From the NCBI RefSeq assembly GCF_000524195.1, contig NW_020170388.1, forward strand, positions 625,402-689,401: a stretch of DNA of 64,000 nt, given 5' to 3'. Source of the stretch: Echinococcus granulosus (taxonomy: Eukaryota; Platyhelminthes; Cestoda; Cyclophyllidea; Taeniidae). The notes under the pieces are model-generated. The model was not told the origin of the DNA and searched no databases. It saw only the letters and a program-made list of their open reading frames with translations. Position numbers and translations under genes: made by a program. Below are positions 35,650-47,044 of the stretch, one piece after another. The first letter of the stretch is position 1. Each line of letters opens with the position of its first letter.

Positions 35650-37809
35650 ATGGTGCAAAAAGGTGTACAACCAACTTTCTTCTAGACTAGAAATATGATG
35701 AGGGTATCTTGAGTGTACTTTGTGACACCGTCTACAAATGTTGCTGCATGAACGCAAACAAAGCTAATTGGAGTCACTTGGCTACTAACTTTTCGTCTAT
35801 AAAGGAAAATAAACTCATTAAAACGTGCCTTCGTGTAGTTTTCAGAATATTAAGTCAAACCTTGGTGTTTAGAGTACCAGTGAGAGGTGAATGTCAAAAA
35901 GAATTCGTCCAAGTTTGGGCATAGCGTGGGGTAACGACTTGGCTTAATTGGCAGGGGTTTTTGAAACCCAAGCGGTTGTTCACGTTGATGGATTATAAAG
36001 CAAGAATTCAAATCATTTCTCAGTATGGTACTCTATTTTATATTCTCTACTTACCTTTTTCAATCCACCTACAGGTTATACAATCCCGACTTTATTTGGT
36101 GGCAGTGATTTAAACCTGTCAGCCACACTTTAACTGAGTTAAATTAGGTTCCAAGATCGTGGCTGCTGAAATTTATCGCATAGTCGCTTTTATAGCACTT
36201 AGAGAGGATGCATTCTCAAATCACTATCCCGTAGGGGAACTGGTGTAGCTTTTTACTACTTGTGGCAACCCTTTTGCACTTCTATTCTTCACATGTCTGA
36301 GTTTCGTTTAAGAGTTGTGACAAATTGCAGATGAAATCGCCAACTTGCTGAAGGCCAAATCACTTCAGACTTACCCATCCACTACTTATGACTAGCTACA
36401 ACTCAAGGGTGTGCATGTAAAGCTTGTTTTACGGAAGCAGCCGGGAGTAGTCAAGCAGCTATTGGAAAGAAAGTTCCAGTTTCATTTGGTAAAGAAATAC
36501 CCCATGCAGCAGTAAACTTGTCCACGAGAAGACTTTCCCTCTAAGAGGAGAGAACAACAGGAATTGTCTCTCTCTCATTCCAACCTTTCTTCCGTATTCC
36601 TCTAGTGCTACTTCTTCTAGTGATGAAGTTCACATTTTCTTGGTACTGACATCAGATAATCACATGTCAAACAGCATATGTGATTTGAAAATAAAAATTT
36701 AAAAGGAACAGAAGAGTCGGGATTCAGTTTTTTCCTAACTTCTGGTGGATTTATTAGGTTTAAAAGTTGAATTAACTGCAGTTGGTAATGAATTATTGAC
36801 TGCGCACATATCCGGTCACCCTATAGGGATACCAAAGTTATTTTGCGGTGCATTCGATGAAAGAAGGACGCGAAATTAGCAGGTGCTGCACGTTATTTAG
36901 TGGCGGTCCTGTTTAAAGACACGAGAAATTTCACATGGTGACGGCAGTTTACGTCCCAAAATTCCTGAAATCGCATCAAAACTTGATGATTTTTGGACAA
37001 AATTGCCCAGTTGTTGTTGTGATTAAGTAGGTCATATGCAATTCAATTAAGTAGTAACCACGTTCCCCACATCTCTCGTTACCTAGTAATTGCTGCCGTG
37101 CAATTTCTACCCAAATTTGAGGTCACCGTTTATATTGTCTGGAAGTGTTTGTGAGAGATAGGTGACAATATCATCAACCTAATTAAATTATTACGAATTG
37201 AGAAATTACTTGAAGGGAAATGCTAAGTTAAAATGATCCAATAATAAAGCAAATGGCTACTTAGATTCGAAAACAGACGAAGCCATATAACCTACTGAAA
37301 TGTACGTTACTGATCAATCGCAAATCACGACTTTTTTTCTAAGTAACACACTAGCAGCTGTTACAAATGATTCCTTTTGAAGTCTATATGACGTGAATAT
37401 TTTTAGAAAATACTATAAAGCGGTCGGATTGGCCATAAAGTGTTACAGGGCATACGTTTTTGTACTAATCAAGTTGCTGGCATGGGATACTACTTGTAAC
37501 CAATAAAGTAATTTAGGCAAGATATCATATTAATAGGTTCCTGGTACGCAACAGCTCTTCTAACTCTCCTGCCCGATTATAAGGTCCTGCAGTATTAAAG
37601 CAAATCAGCGGTATGATGCCCACGTCAAAAGCATTAAAAAGGAGGGTTCTTCTCTACTCCTATCCTATCTACTCCATACCATGTGATTCGAGTTGCCTCA
37701 ATCGACGCATAAGAAACAGCCTCACATTCACCCCTTAGGCGTATGTTCAACTCTTTATCACCTTAATTGCGCGTGCTCTAAACTAACTTGTTCTACTGAG
37801 TGTGAATAG
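35650..37809. other. 5' flank of the pannexin-like gene, no other gene seen
   Basis: AT-rich sequence holding the presumed promoter of the minus-strand gene. No clear TATA or initiator could be singled out. No repeat of the known families. Confidence 0.45.
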
Positions 37810-37985
37810 TGTTGTCTCAAGTATTCCCTGAATTCAGGAGAAAACATGAAGGCATGGTTGAGGGTGTATTACTGATGTACGGAAGATCTGAAGTCACCAA
37901 CGTGACCCGGAGGCAATGCCGTCGAAAAAGTACAATGGCGGAGCCTTAAATGGTCTCGTAATTAGAAAGCAAATTTAAACAAACT
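37810..37985 (-). mobile_element. Solo LTR of the TRIM-like family (minus)
   Basis: Complement reads CCATTTAAGGCTCCGCCATT, GACGGCATTGCCTCCGG and CTGAATTCAGGGAATACTTG in LTR order; especially close to the 3' LTR of copy M3. No interior attached. Confidence 0.55.
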
Positions 37986-38344
37986 ACCCTGTACCTACGA
38001 AACTAATTCAGAATGCTAAAGCAAGAAAAAAAGAATGTTAATAAAAAGGAAAGGGCATATGGTTTTTTAGTATACCAGATAGTAAATGGGCTTGCATTTT
38101 AAATCCCTAGGTCCTACCATAACATCTAATCATATTTCGGAGTCACACATTAGTTTCCATAATTTCGCCTCCTTCAAATACGGTTCAAAAGTGCCTTATC
38201 CAAAATGATCTAAATGAGATTAAGGGAACTTCCCTTTTCCATCTACCTAGATGACTTCTGGTTAGTATTTCTACACGGATCATCTTGAATTGCCGAAACT
38301 GAGCGACTGATGAATGTCACCATAATTCAATGGGGACATGTTAC

Positions 38345-38765
38345 TCAGGCAACAAATAAATCATAATCCAGAGGAGAGAAAGGTAAGCGCACCAACAATC
38401 TGTGTTTATAGTTAGCCATCTCACAAGTGATTTTACACAACACCTCAGTAGATGGCGCATCAACAACACAATTACTACATAAGAAGGCAGTGTGAATGGT
38501 TGGCGACTTGTTTCATAGAATACAACAACAATCATGGCATGGTAAACAAGGAGGAAATGACTAGGATAAACAGTATAGATGTCCCGAGTAGTAGAGAGGG
38601 CATGGGATGCTTGACTAGCAGGATGTTCTCCTATGTGTTGGCTGATTAATTGGCTTTGAGGAAGTGAGTTTATCGGTATAAGGGGCTTAAATTTAGCCAG
38701 AAATGTTGCCAAACGATTGCATTTTCAAGTCACTACTGAAGCCTTTGTCTCACGAGTTACTTAAA
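38345..38765 (-). repeat. About 420-bp dispersed repeat with hammerhead-like segment, copy 1
   Basis: The complement of this stretch aligns over its length with 51340-51780: shared blocks include CACATAGGAGAACATCC, TTGTTGATGC..C.TCTACTGA and ACTCACTTCCTCA. On the plus strand of this copy is AGGGGCTTAAATTTAGCC followed by AGAAATG, resembling stem II and GAAA of a hammerhead ribozyme, though the CTGANGA core is not intact. Such sequences are known from Penelope-like elements of animals. Frames here (38341-38712 minus, 38452-38649 plus) are therefore read as repeat, not genes. Confidence 0.55.
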
Positions 38766-39592
38766 GTAGAATGAACACTTGATGCTGATATAAGAACGAT
38801 TGTTAATTGATTAAAGTGGTGAAATCGGGTGATGGTGGGATTAGTGTGAACCCTTAGTGACTCGGCCATACCTGTAAATTATATTTTGTCGAAACTGACA
38901 GATAACAGCCCAATTTATTAGTGTCTACAAATCCGTTTCTTTACGAGCAATTGCATGGAAAAAAGATGGCAAAGGTGTATATACTTTCGCTACCATGAGC
39001 AGGATGCTTTTAAAAAGCGATGTATATAATTAATCTACCTGGACTATTGCTTCCTTTGTTTCATCATGCAACTTCGAAAGTACCTCCTTTTCAATGTGAA
39101 AAAAACATCACTTATTTGTGTTATACTGTTTGCCACGTCAATCTGACCAGGAGATTGAAAAAATTTTCAGCAATTTGTTGCTAACTTCATTACTGTAATA
39201 GTTGTATGAATAGGGCTTTTAAATAATTGCATATTATCTATCGAGATGATAATTTCATGTACCATTCATTTAAGCTCTTCATTTAAAAAAAGATTACCTT
39301 TCGTTTTACTTTTAAATCTGTTGGACTAAATCAGCATTATTCGATCCGCATTGTATCCACAACTGTAGGGGAAAGACGGCCAGTTAAATGAGTTTAGTTA
39401 GGAAATGAATTAAATTTTACAAGCTTTGGATAAGAATAACGCTACAATGACATCTATTAACTGAGCACTACCAATAATTTATTTAAACTAGTAATGAATT
39501 ATGGTAGAAATGGATGCAAACACCGACGCCAACCTTACACGCATTTTTATGCAATTCTTGCATTTAAAATTAAAGAGCCATTTCAAATACTG
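38766..39592. other. No gene seen
   Basis: AT-rich; no supported feature. Confidence 0.5.
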
Positions 39593-39862
39593 TCACCATA
39601 GATCAGGGTGCAGACCCGATTTTGCTGTCCGCCTTCTTAAAGTTATATGATGACACGAAGGCTCGGACATATACGGCGATGTTGATGCGGAAGAGAGAGT
39701 GGAATTTCCTGCAACTCTCTGTCCACTTCCTACCCGTTTATCCGACAGTGGCGCAGGAAGAAGGTACTTGTGCAATCGTTTGTCATGTTTATGCCTTGTG
39801 CAAGTTTTAAAACCTAGTATTTGGCTCCTTTGCGGTCCACGTTGCTCACAAAGAAAGTGCAA
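39593..39862. other. GC-richer patch open on both strands, possible exon
   Basis: Plus reading: 39602-39763 lies between CACCATAG and a GTACTT donor and is open for 53 codons (e.g. LLSAFLKLYDDTKARTYTAM). Minus reading: up to 89 codons to a TGA at 39593, ending in a Ser-rich, basic tail (TLSSASTSPYMSEPS ... SGLHPDLW). Only one can be right and I cannot decide. Base composition differs clearly from the flanks, which favours a real exon. Confidence 0.28.
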
Positions 39863-40273
39863 TTCCGCTCTACCTCTTTAAGCGAACCCCTTTCTCTTCC
39901 AAGGTTGCAAAAACACAGGCAAAATAACATTTTTCCATCTTTTACCCTGTTTTCATAAAGTATAACTAGCACATCACCTCTTGTATGCTTTTATGCCTAT
40001 CATTAGTGAAAAAACAAATGCACACTGAACGTATTTTGGATTCGAAAGCTGGATATCCAATAGTTGATTTGAAACTTGCATGTGAAGTAAAAACCGATGT
40101 TACTAAAATGCATGTCAGGGACAAAGTGGAACCTCTAATTTGTAATACTTAATAATGGGCGTGACAGAGGCAGTAAAGCACCCATTGAGAGGTGGCAGAT
40201 GCGTTCTGCTTTACAACAGTACTTTCTGTGCGTACCGGGTGTCAATCCAGTACAGTTTAGGTCAGTACACCCC

Positions 40274-40311
40274 AGCTCAGTCCAGTCAAGTCAAATCAAG
40301 TCAAATCCAGA
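40274..40311 (+). repeat. Short pentamer-like tandem repeat (AGTCA/AATCA)
   Basis: Runs such as CAGTCCAGTCAAGTCAAATC show a short imperfect tandem repeat of about eight units. No function implied. Confidence 0.7.
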
Positions 40312-40561
40312 CCTGTTAATTAAACTGGCGTACAATGATAAAGGTGAGTGGGTTCATGGAACAGTGTGAGAGGTGTAAGATGTAGAACCCAAAATCATTC
40401 ACATCAGCGGTGGACAACAATCACCGTAAGTTGATAAGATACACATCATGATTAAGATACTCGGGAGGTATCAACTTTTCAAAGACAACTCTATTCCTGT
40501 CAGTGCTGATCTAATTTGCGGTGAGTCTCAGCCCACAGCCTTGAGTAGTCACTCTTACGAG

Positions 40562-40773
40562 CATTTGATCCAAGTGCAGAAAGCCTCATCTTGGCCATCC
40601 AACAGATGCAACATCATCACTTACAAATTTGGGCATTGCCACAACACAATGGTCAGGGTGTCCTACGACAATCCAGAGGTACCAGCAAATTCCCACTGGC
40701 TAAGTTGCTTTCCAGGTATCAGCTGAAGACTGGAATGAGTGCATATACTAACGTAGAGGCAGGGAATCCACGT
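40562..40773 (+). CDS. Candidate coding exon, unrecognised gene
   Basis: The frame from about 40549 is open for 75 codons to a good donor (CGT|GTAAGA at 40774); an earlier donor at 40716 is possible. It reads FDPSAESLILAIQQMQHHH early and LAKLLSRYQLKTGMSA late. The acceptor is poor, and a second plus frame (40448-40723) is open too. The minus strand is closed here. Phase is compatible with the plus reading of 39602-39763. No family recognised. Confidence 0.3.
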
Positions 40774-41529
40774 GTAAGAATACAATGTATTGATACCTCT
40801 TAAATTAATACTTTCCCGTTATAAGCTTGAACCCCTGACTTTGCTCGAATACTACTCGTGCGTATGTGTGATACCAAGATAGCATCAAAGGCTAAAGAAG
40901 TGTGTAAAATTCAGACCACCTTTGCAACATTAACAGATAAGAAATACATATTTGGTTTTGTTCTTACTCTTATGCTTCATTCCGTCGTGTTTCATAAGCA
41001 AAGTAGAGGCATTTCCCGACGCTGATGGAGAAGGAAAATTTAAGACACACAGACATTGGATCATGACACCATATCTTGCACATTAGAAAATAATTTAGCA
41101 AACACCCCAAATAAAATTGGGCAATAAGTTTGTAAATTTTGTCATATTAATCATCTGTTTATATTAATCTTTAGATTCACCTAAATACGTCACCCTCCAG
41201 ATAAATAAAGTGGTTAAGGATATTAATCTCTATTACTTCTTCATATTTCCTCTCTATAAAGTCACCTCCCTCAGTAAAGAACTAGATCTCTGCTTCGAAT
41301 GTCGAAAATGGCATTAAGGCTATTTATATGAGGCTCTAATTTCCGCAAGGTAGCTGTCATGATGTGTCGGTTACCCGAGAAAGCAGGAATCTAGTCCTAC
41401 CATATGATTAAATTACCTCCTGAGGGTACTTTCGGGATCAGCATTATGTGAAAAACATGCAGCAATATTTACTTAATTATAATGAGTGGAAGACTTTGGC
41501 CTACTTTCGACTACTTTTCCTCTTATTAG

Positions 41530-41653
41530 AGTCACTACTTTGGCCGATAGGCTGTTTCAACATCAAAGGCGTCGACCAGTGTTGCCTGCTCCCTCCTGGC
41601 CCGTACCAATTTTCCGAGCCGCTTACAAGACTATTTTACCACTTCTTATTATT
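41530..41653. other. Possible exon with strong acceptor, strand ambiguous
   Basis: A strong plus-strand acceptor (CTACTTTTCCTCTTATTAG) precedes a frame of 41 codons (LADRLFQHQRRRPVLPAP...) that reaches GTAACA or a TAA at 41666. The minus strand is also open across it. GC-richer than its flanks. Kept as a weak candidate. Confidence 0.2.
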
Positions 41654-41668
41654 GTAACATCCTCATAA

Positions 41669-42960
41669 ATAATTAAAAGGCGGTATATTTCATTATATGG
41701 CATAATGGAACTTACCGAGAACCAGTTTGCCTAAGGAAGCGCAACTTGTCTCTTGAATACACAGCCAGTTTGGACGACAGCATCCCCATTACTTCTATAC
41801 AACTGAAGGACCTGAATACTCCATGTCCAAATGTTCATTTGTTCATTTACTGTCGCTACTAATAGAACAACGCTTAACATTTAGCCTGCAGACACTGGGA
41901 ATCGCTTTTTCATTTTATGTTACCCGATGCTCAGGCAATGAGGTTAATATCTTATCAAAGTATTATCATTTGTTAACTTCTCCTTCGGTTCGACCTTCAC
42001 TCAACGAGTTTCCTTTGTGATAACGCTACCACTTTAAGCATTATTGGCAACAATTTACCACTTTTATCCTAATGAAGGCAAGATCAAATCAAACGAATGT
42101 GATTAGCTCACTTACAAGCAACATTATTGAAAAATTAAATCGTAAACGCCGCAAAAGGAACAAAAAAGATTACAGGTATGTATGGAGTACGAGATAACGA
42201 AACTGTGATAAAGCTTGACTTCTGAAACGCTACAATAGCTCAATTGTCTTCAAGGCCATAGTAGGCATTATGACAAAAAACATTTGCTGTCATGCTCAAC
42301 AATAAATTTAAGGGATTATTTAAAATAGGAAGAAATCCCTAAAACCGCCCGCTTTTATGAAAGAAACTTTTGGCCCAAGTTATAACAAGTACCATCAGAA
42401 ATTATTATGAAAGACAACATTACAATCGAAACTTGTTCATCAAATTTAATTCCAGCTAATAAAGTGATAAAAGTAATAGTAGATAGTTGAGAGATAAGTA
42501 TGTAACGGGATATGCAAATACCTGTAGACCCAACAGTAAGCGACAAAAACCGCGAAATTAGGTGCAAAATAGTCTTAAATAAAAATGAGAACCTACAGCA
42601 AATTTAGGTTTGTGAAGGCACAATACCCAAGAAGTCGCCACCTCAACCATTAAAATGCGACTGCATTACTAGGAGGAAATATGCTTCTAATAAGGCAGCT
42701 GAACAAAATAACTTCCATGGCTCTCCCACGGTTTTATTACCCTGAATTGCTTACACGATTTTACTCGTCAGTTAAGTCCTTTGCCCTGCAGTCCTTACAC
42801 CGATGGCATAAAACTCTTCCCATTTTATCTACCATGTCAGTTTTCCAGTCCCTCTTACTCTAAATATAAAGTTACCTATGCCTGGCGGATCTACTAACAG
42901 CCTCAGGGTGGACTTATACTGTTCGATTTGGACGGATGCTCAATTCGCGACAACGAGATG
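41669..42960. other. No gene seen
   Basis: AT-rich, short frames only (41823-42020, 42355-42567, 42681-42863), none supported by splice context or a partner exon. Confidence 0.45.
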
Positions 42961-43161
42961 CTAAGGGCAGGATTGGGAAGAGAATGGCGGTGGCAGGAAT
43001 TCCAACCTGAAGCCCACATTAGAATCCCTAATAAGGTAGTTGGACATGATCAGAGGTTTGTAGAATCCACTTCCGTCCACGAAAATTAAAGCCTCAGGCA
43101 GTTGAACCACACAGTCACTTTCAATCTCTGTGGTATTTTCATGATATTTAAAGCCTAGGTT
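42961..43161 (-). CDS. Candidate terminal coding exon, unrecognised gene
   Basis: On the minus strand a strong acceptor (TTTTCTTGCCTTATTTGCAG) precedes 43161 and a phase-0 frame of 66 codons runs to a TAG at 42961-42963. It reads as an ordinary soluble segment: YHENTTEIESDCVVQLPEAL, then IFVDGSGFYKPL, ending FLPPPFSSQSCP. No family recognised and no confirmed upstream exon. Confidence 0.3.
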   Translation of the reverse strand, partial: NLGFKYHENTTEIESDCVVQLPEALIFVDGSGFYKPLIMSNYLIRDSNVGFRLEFLPPPFSSQSCP

Positions 43162-45391
43162 CTGCAAATAAGGCAAGAAAATTTGATTTTATTTTCCAGC
43201 CTTCAAATTAACATGATAGATATTCTACGAAAAATTATTTATCTTGTTGCAAAGTTTACAAGTAAACCACATATGAAACCTAAATACATGATTTGTATGA
43301 AAGGCAGATTTCTAAGTATTGACGTTACATGGATTTTAGATTTTTCTTGCAATTTGCTTATATAACAGTTTTAGTTTTTAATTAACTAATTCCAAAAATA
43401 TCCAAATGACGCAATTTTACACCTTTTTGTATTTAAAGTAATAAGTTTCTCTCGGATGCTATGAAAGATCAGAGTCCAGTCATGGTTCTGCTACTCACTT
43501 CTGAAAATGAAATTAAAATCAAATCATTTGAGGGTACCACAGCCGAAGGTAGGCCAGTCACAGAGATGTAACTATGCGCCTGCTTGATAAAGTAATTGCG
43601 ATTATTCATGGATTTCAAAGGATGTATGAGACACTTATGAGTCCTAAAACTCCTCCCCCCCCCTGTGTCACACATTCGTGACATGTATTTTTTGTCTAAT
43701 TGCAATTACAGATTACACTAAGTCGTGCTTCTCATACAAAATAGTTACTTAAAACTACTGAAATGGACGGAGAATTCTTGTGGTCTCTGGATAATTCCAG
43801 GCGTTGGTCCTTAAGCAGTGCGACATTTGTGGGCTGTGGTGGCCGATTTTTCTCTGAGGTGCTAGCAGCTAATTCATTGTTAGAAAGACAGGTGGAACCA
43901 ACCCAAATGAGGTGGCTTCACTGTAAAGTACCCACAAATTCACGCCTTATTTAGATTTAAATTGTTCAGCTATTTCGAAAGTTTGGATTGGATATGATAG
44001 CCGAATAATTGACTAATGTACGATGAGTGGGGTAACAACTACAGCTTCACCCACTTTCTCAAACGAAGAAACTATGGCATGGTGTGATGACCGTGCTGGA
44101 ATCACACTCCTTGCCACTCGGAGTGATTCACGGATTCATTAAGGCTGACATGCTCAACTCAGCAGAAATTCAGTGAGTCACATCCTAGCACTCCAGTAAC
44201 CTTAAAGTAACTTCTTTACAAAACAAACCCTCATCATGGATTGCGATTGTAAAAGGGTACAGCTCACCAGATAGAGAATTAGAGTCACTCGCCCTGTTAG
44301 AATGAACGAGGCAGATAGTGATTCATGGGTGCGAAAACACCTTAATGGCGTATTTAATAATCAGTCGATTAAATTTTAAAGTCGGTAGCTGGGGCTGTGG
44401 AAAATAAAGCTTAATGAAGTGAAGTAAACTAAGTTATCAGATGATGCAGTAGATTAGTAGCATTTGACTAGGATTTATAAAAACCAATTTTAAATTTAAT
44501 TGGTGTCTGAGCAATTCATCACGCGTCTCATATCAGAATCCAGTTACGAATAACGTGTTTGCTGTTAAAAACCTCTCCTGAAAATTAACCTCTGCAAACT
44601 AAAATGTTTAGCTGCAATGATAATTTTTTGAAGCGTTTTAAGACGAGTCGTGTTTATACTGACAAGAATACCCACCCATCCCATCCCATATCCAGTTTGT
44701 ACCCATCCATCCTTTCATTCATTATTCCTAGGTATTAAAGACACAAATTTGTATTTACAGCTCAAATTTCATCCACGTATGGCGCATTTTAGGTGATTAG
44801 AAATGAAATGTGAAGGAAAAAAGAAGCCTAAGCTTCCTTATGGTTTAATATACATTGTTTTAATAATAGTTTCGAAGCATTTTTTCACCAATTATACAAA
44901 TAATTTTCCACCATTTACCGGAATGACCATTTCAAGTGGCGCTCAAAGACTAAGACGACTTAATTACCCTCAATTCAAAAAGATCTTTCACCCATGTAAT
45001 CGTTTTGAGCTCAGCAATTCTAAAGTATGTCACACGATCTGATGCAGTCAGCATTCATAAACAGGAGAAGAATGCATACCACCACTTCATAGATAAGAAT
45101 TGGTTTTAGACAAAAAAGTTGCCCAAGTGTCACATATATGTAACGCTTGTGATTAACAGTTTATGTAACTTGTCATCCTTTAGCAAGTTTAACAGGCAAA
45201 ACACAAAAGCGGGTTTGCCGACTTTGAGTTATTTCGATCAAATCATTTCAGGAGCATTTGATAAGTGATAATACCAGCTTAAGTATTCAGTCTTTATTTA
45301 TATATCCAGTGATTTTTTTGCACAGAACAAAGAATGTTTTACTAAAAAGCCACAGAGTACTTATAAATTGCTATCGAATAGGATTTGATAG
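43162..45391. other. No gene seen
   Basis: AT-rich. A decayed minus-strand LTR fragment may lie at 43800-43990 (AAAGTACCCACAAATTCACG resembles the LTR start). Simple CCATCC-type repeats at about 44670-44730. Confidence 0.45.
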
Positions 45392-45539
45392 GAGGAAGAG
45401 GAAGATGACTTTGAGAGCAGACCCGAGTTAGTCACAATGAGGTTTTGGGACACGAGGGCTCCCGCTTCCACTGAACAAAGGATTATAAAGTTCTTCCACG
45501 AAGAAGGTACCGGTCAGCAGCCAGTTCCCCGAAGTAGTG
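45392..45539 (+). CDS. Candidate coding exon with consensus donor, unrecognised gene
   Basis: An open frame of 49 codons plus one base, closed upstream by TAG at 45389-45391 (which would supply the acceptor AG, with a weak pyrimidine tract) and ending at a perfect GTAAGT donor (45540). It starts acidic (EEEEDDFESRPELVTMRF), then WDTRAPASTEQRIIKFF. One base is left at the donor, which fits the exon at 46941. Among the isolated exon calls this is one of the stronger ones. No family recognised. Confidence 0.35.
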
Positions 45540-45997
45540 GTAAGTAATAAACAAACTTGCTTTTTGCCATTAAATTAAACAATTCTACTACTGGAAAGAT
45601 CCCCTAACTCCCTCATTTAAATCATCCTCAAGCACGCTCTCCAAGCCCCTCCTTTAGATTTAGGTAACTACTGGTCTTCGACGAGGTCCGACCAGTATTA
45701 AATGAATAAAGAAATCATGCTGAAACATGTCCATTTCAACTATATACTTAGTAAGCTGTCAGTAAATTAAACAATTTTGATAATTTCCTATCCGCAACAA
45801 CATTAAAACCAAATCATATAAATAATATCTTCCAAATCACTTTAGTAGAATGGAAAAATTATTGACATAATTTGTTAAGTTATTAAAAATGTACAAAGTT
45901 TTCTTTACTTGAGTCTTTAAGGAATTTTCAAAATTTAGCTTATTAGTTATTCTACTACAATTTAGCAACCATCAGCGCATCTGTAACACTAATTTTT

Positions 45998-46174
45998 TGG
46001 TGGGGTCTACGTTTTGGTCACACAGGCACTTAAGGCTCCAGCTACTGTAATTCTACCCACAGTTATAGCCTGCAGATCATGCTAGAAGCCTCAGCCTTTC
46101 CCTACCTTAGTAATATATCTCCTGCCATAATCGTTTTGCTTCTTCCAACTGCAGAGAAGATTTGCGGCGCTACA
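45998..46174 (+). mobile_element. Solo LTR of the TRIM-like family
   Basis: About 177 bp ending GCGCTACA, containing CACTTAAGGCTCC, CAGATCATGCTAGAAGCCTCAGCC and CTGCCATAATCGTTTTGCTTCTTCC in LTR order, so family membership is clear though it is diverged. It would lie in the intron between the two candidate exons on either side. Confidence 0.6.
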
Positions 46175-46940
46175 CAGACTTATCGCCCCACGTAGTGTTC
46201 ACTTCGGACATATCCATCATTTAGGAATCGTTTTTTTATCAAGTGTGTAGATTCTATTCCCTCGTTTCGATTTTAATGACTTTCTAACCATCACCCACTT
46301 TTAAATAAACCAATTAGGTTCCTGTTAGCGAGGGGAAAATGTTTTCTTCCAAAATATTTCGGTTCTCTGTTTTTTGTAAGCTCTCATTGAAATCAGTACA
46401 AAGGATGGCACTGTATAGGGGTTAAAAATTTTTAATAAAACGCATTAAGATAATGCCAACTGGAGTGATTTATTAAAGCAGTTGTAGATGGGCTATAGTC
46501 ATTTCGATGTGACCGTGTTCTCACATACTCAAGAACCATTAAAGTTAATTCCAAACTGTTTCTTTTTACAAAATTCATATTTCACTTATTAAAGCCGAGA
46601 AACATCCATTTAAAGGATTTTTTCGCTCAAAACGTTGTAATAACTTGAAAATTCGAAAAAATAATTCTATTGTTCGATTGTATATCAATGATGGTAGTTT
46701 GTCTTGTAAATAAGAATAGTACATATTGTACCGCAGTGGCTTGATTTTAGAGGACTTCCATTTGAATATGCGGATAAGGGAACGTGGTAGTTTTCCGCTT
46801 ATCCAAAGGAGCACACACGTAATACACTATAAACGGAAAATTCTTACGATAAATTCTTTGAGTTTCCAGTTCTGGCGATACCCCGGACTATCTCAGAAAT
46901 ATGCTTATTAATAGAACAGGGGTTTGTTTTTAATAAGCAG

Positions 46941-47044
46941 GTGATCTCTGTGTTCTGATCGACTCAAATGGGATCTCATCGGGATCAAAGATGGAAGTTA
47001 TCTCATCAATTCGTCGCAGCAGCAAAACCCGAATACATACCTAG
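46941..47044 (+). CDS. Candidate terminal exon, partner of 45392-45539
   Basis: The acceptor TTTGTTTTTAATAAGCAG precedes 46941. The two bases GT complete the codon left open at 45539, and 33 codons follow to a TAG at 47042-47044, reading DLCVLIDSNGISSG, then SSIRRSSKTRIHT. The other two plus frames are closed at once. The matched phase and good splice sites raise it above noise, but there is no homology support. Confidence 0.33.

Noticed and set aside
38341..38712. 123-codon hydrophobic minus frame and an overlapping plus frame
   Set aside because: The stretch is a copy of the repeat at 51340-51780, where neither frame is kept.
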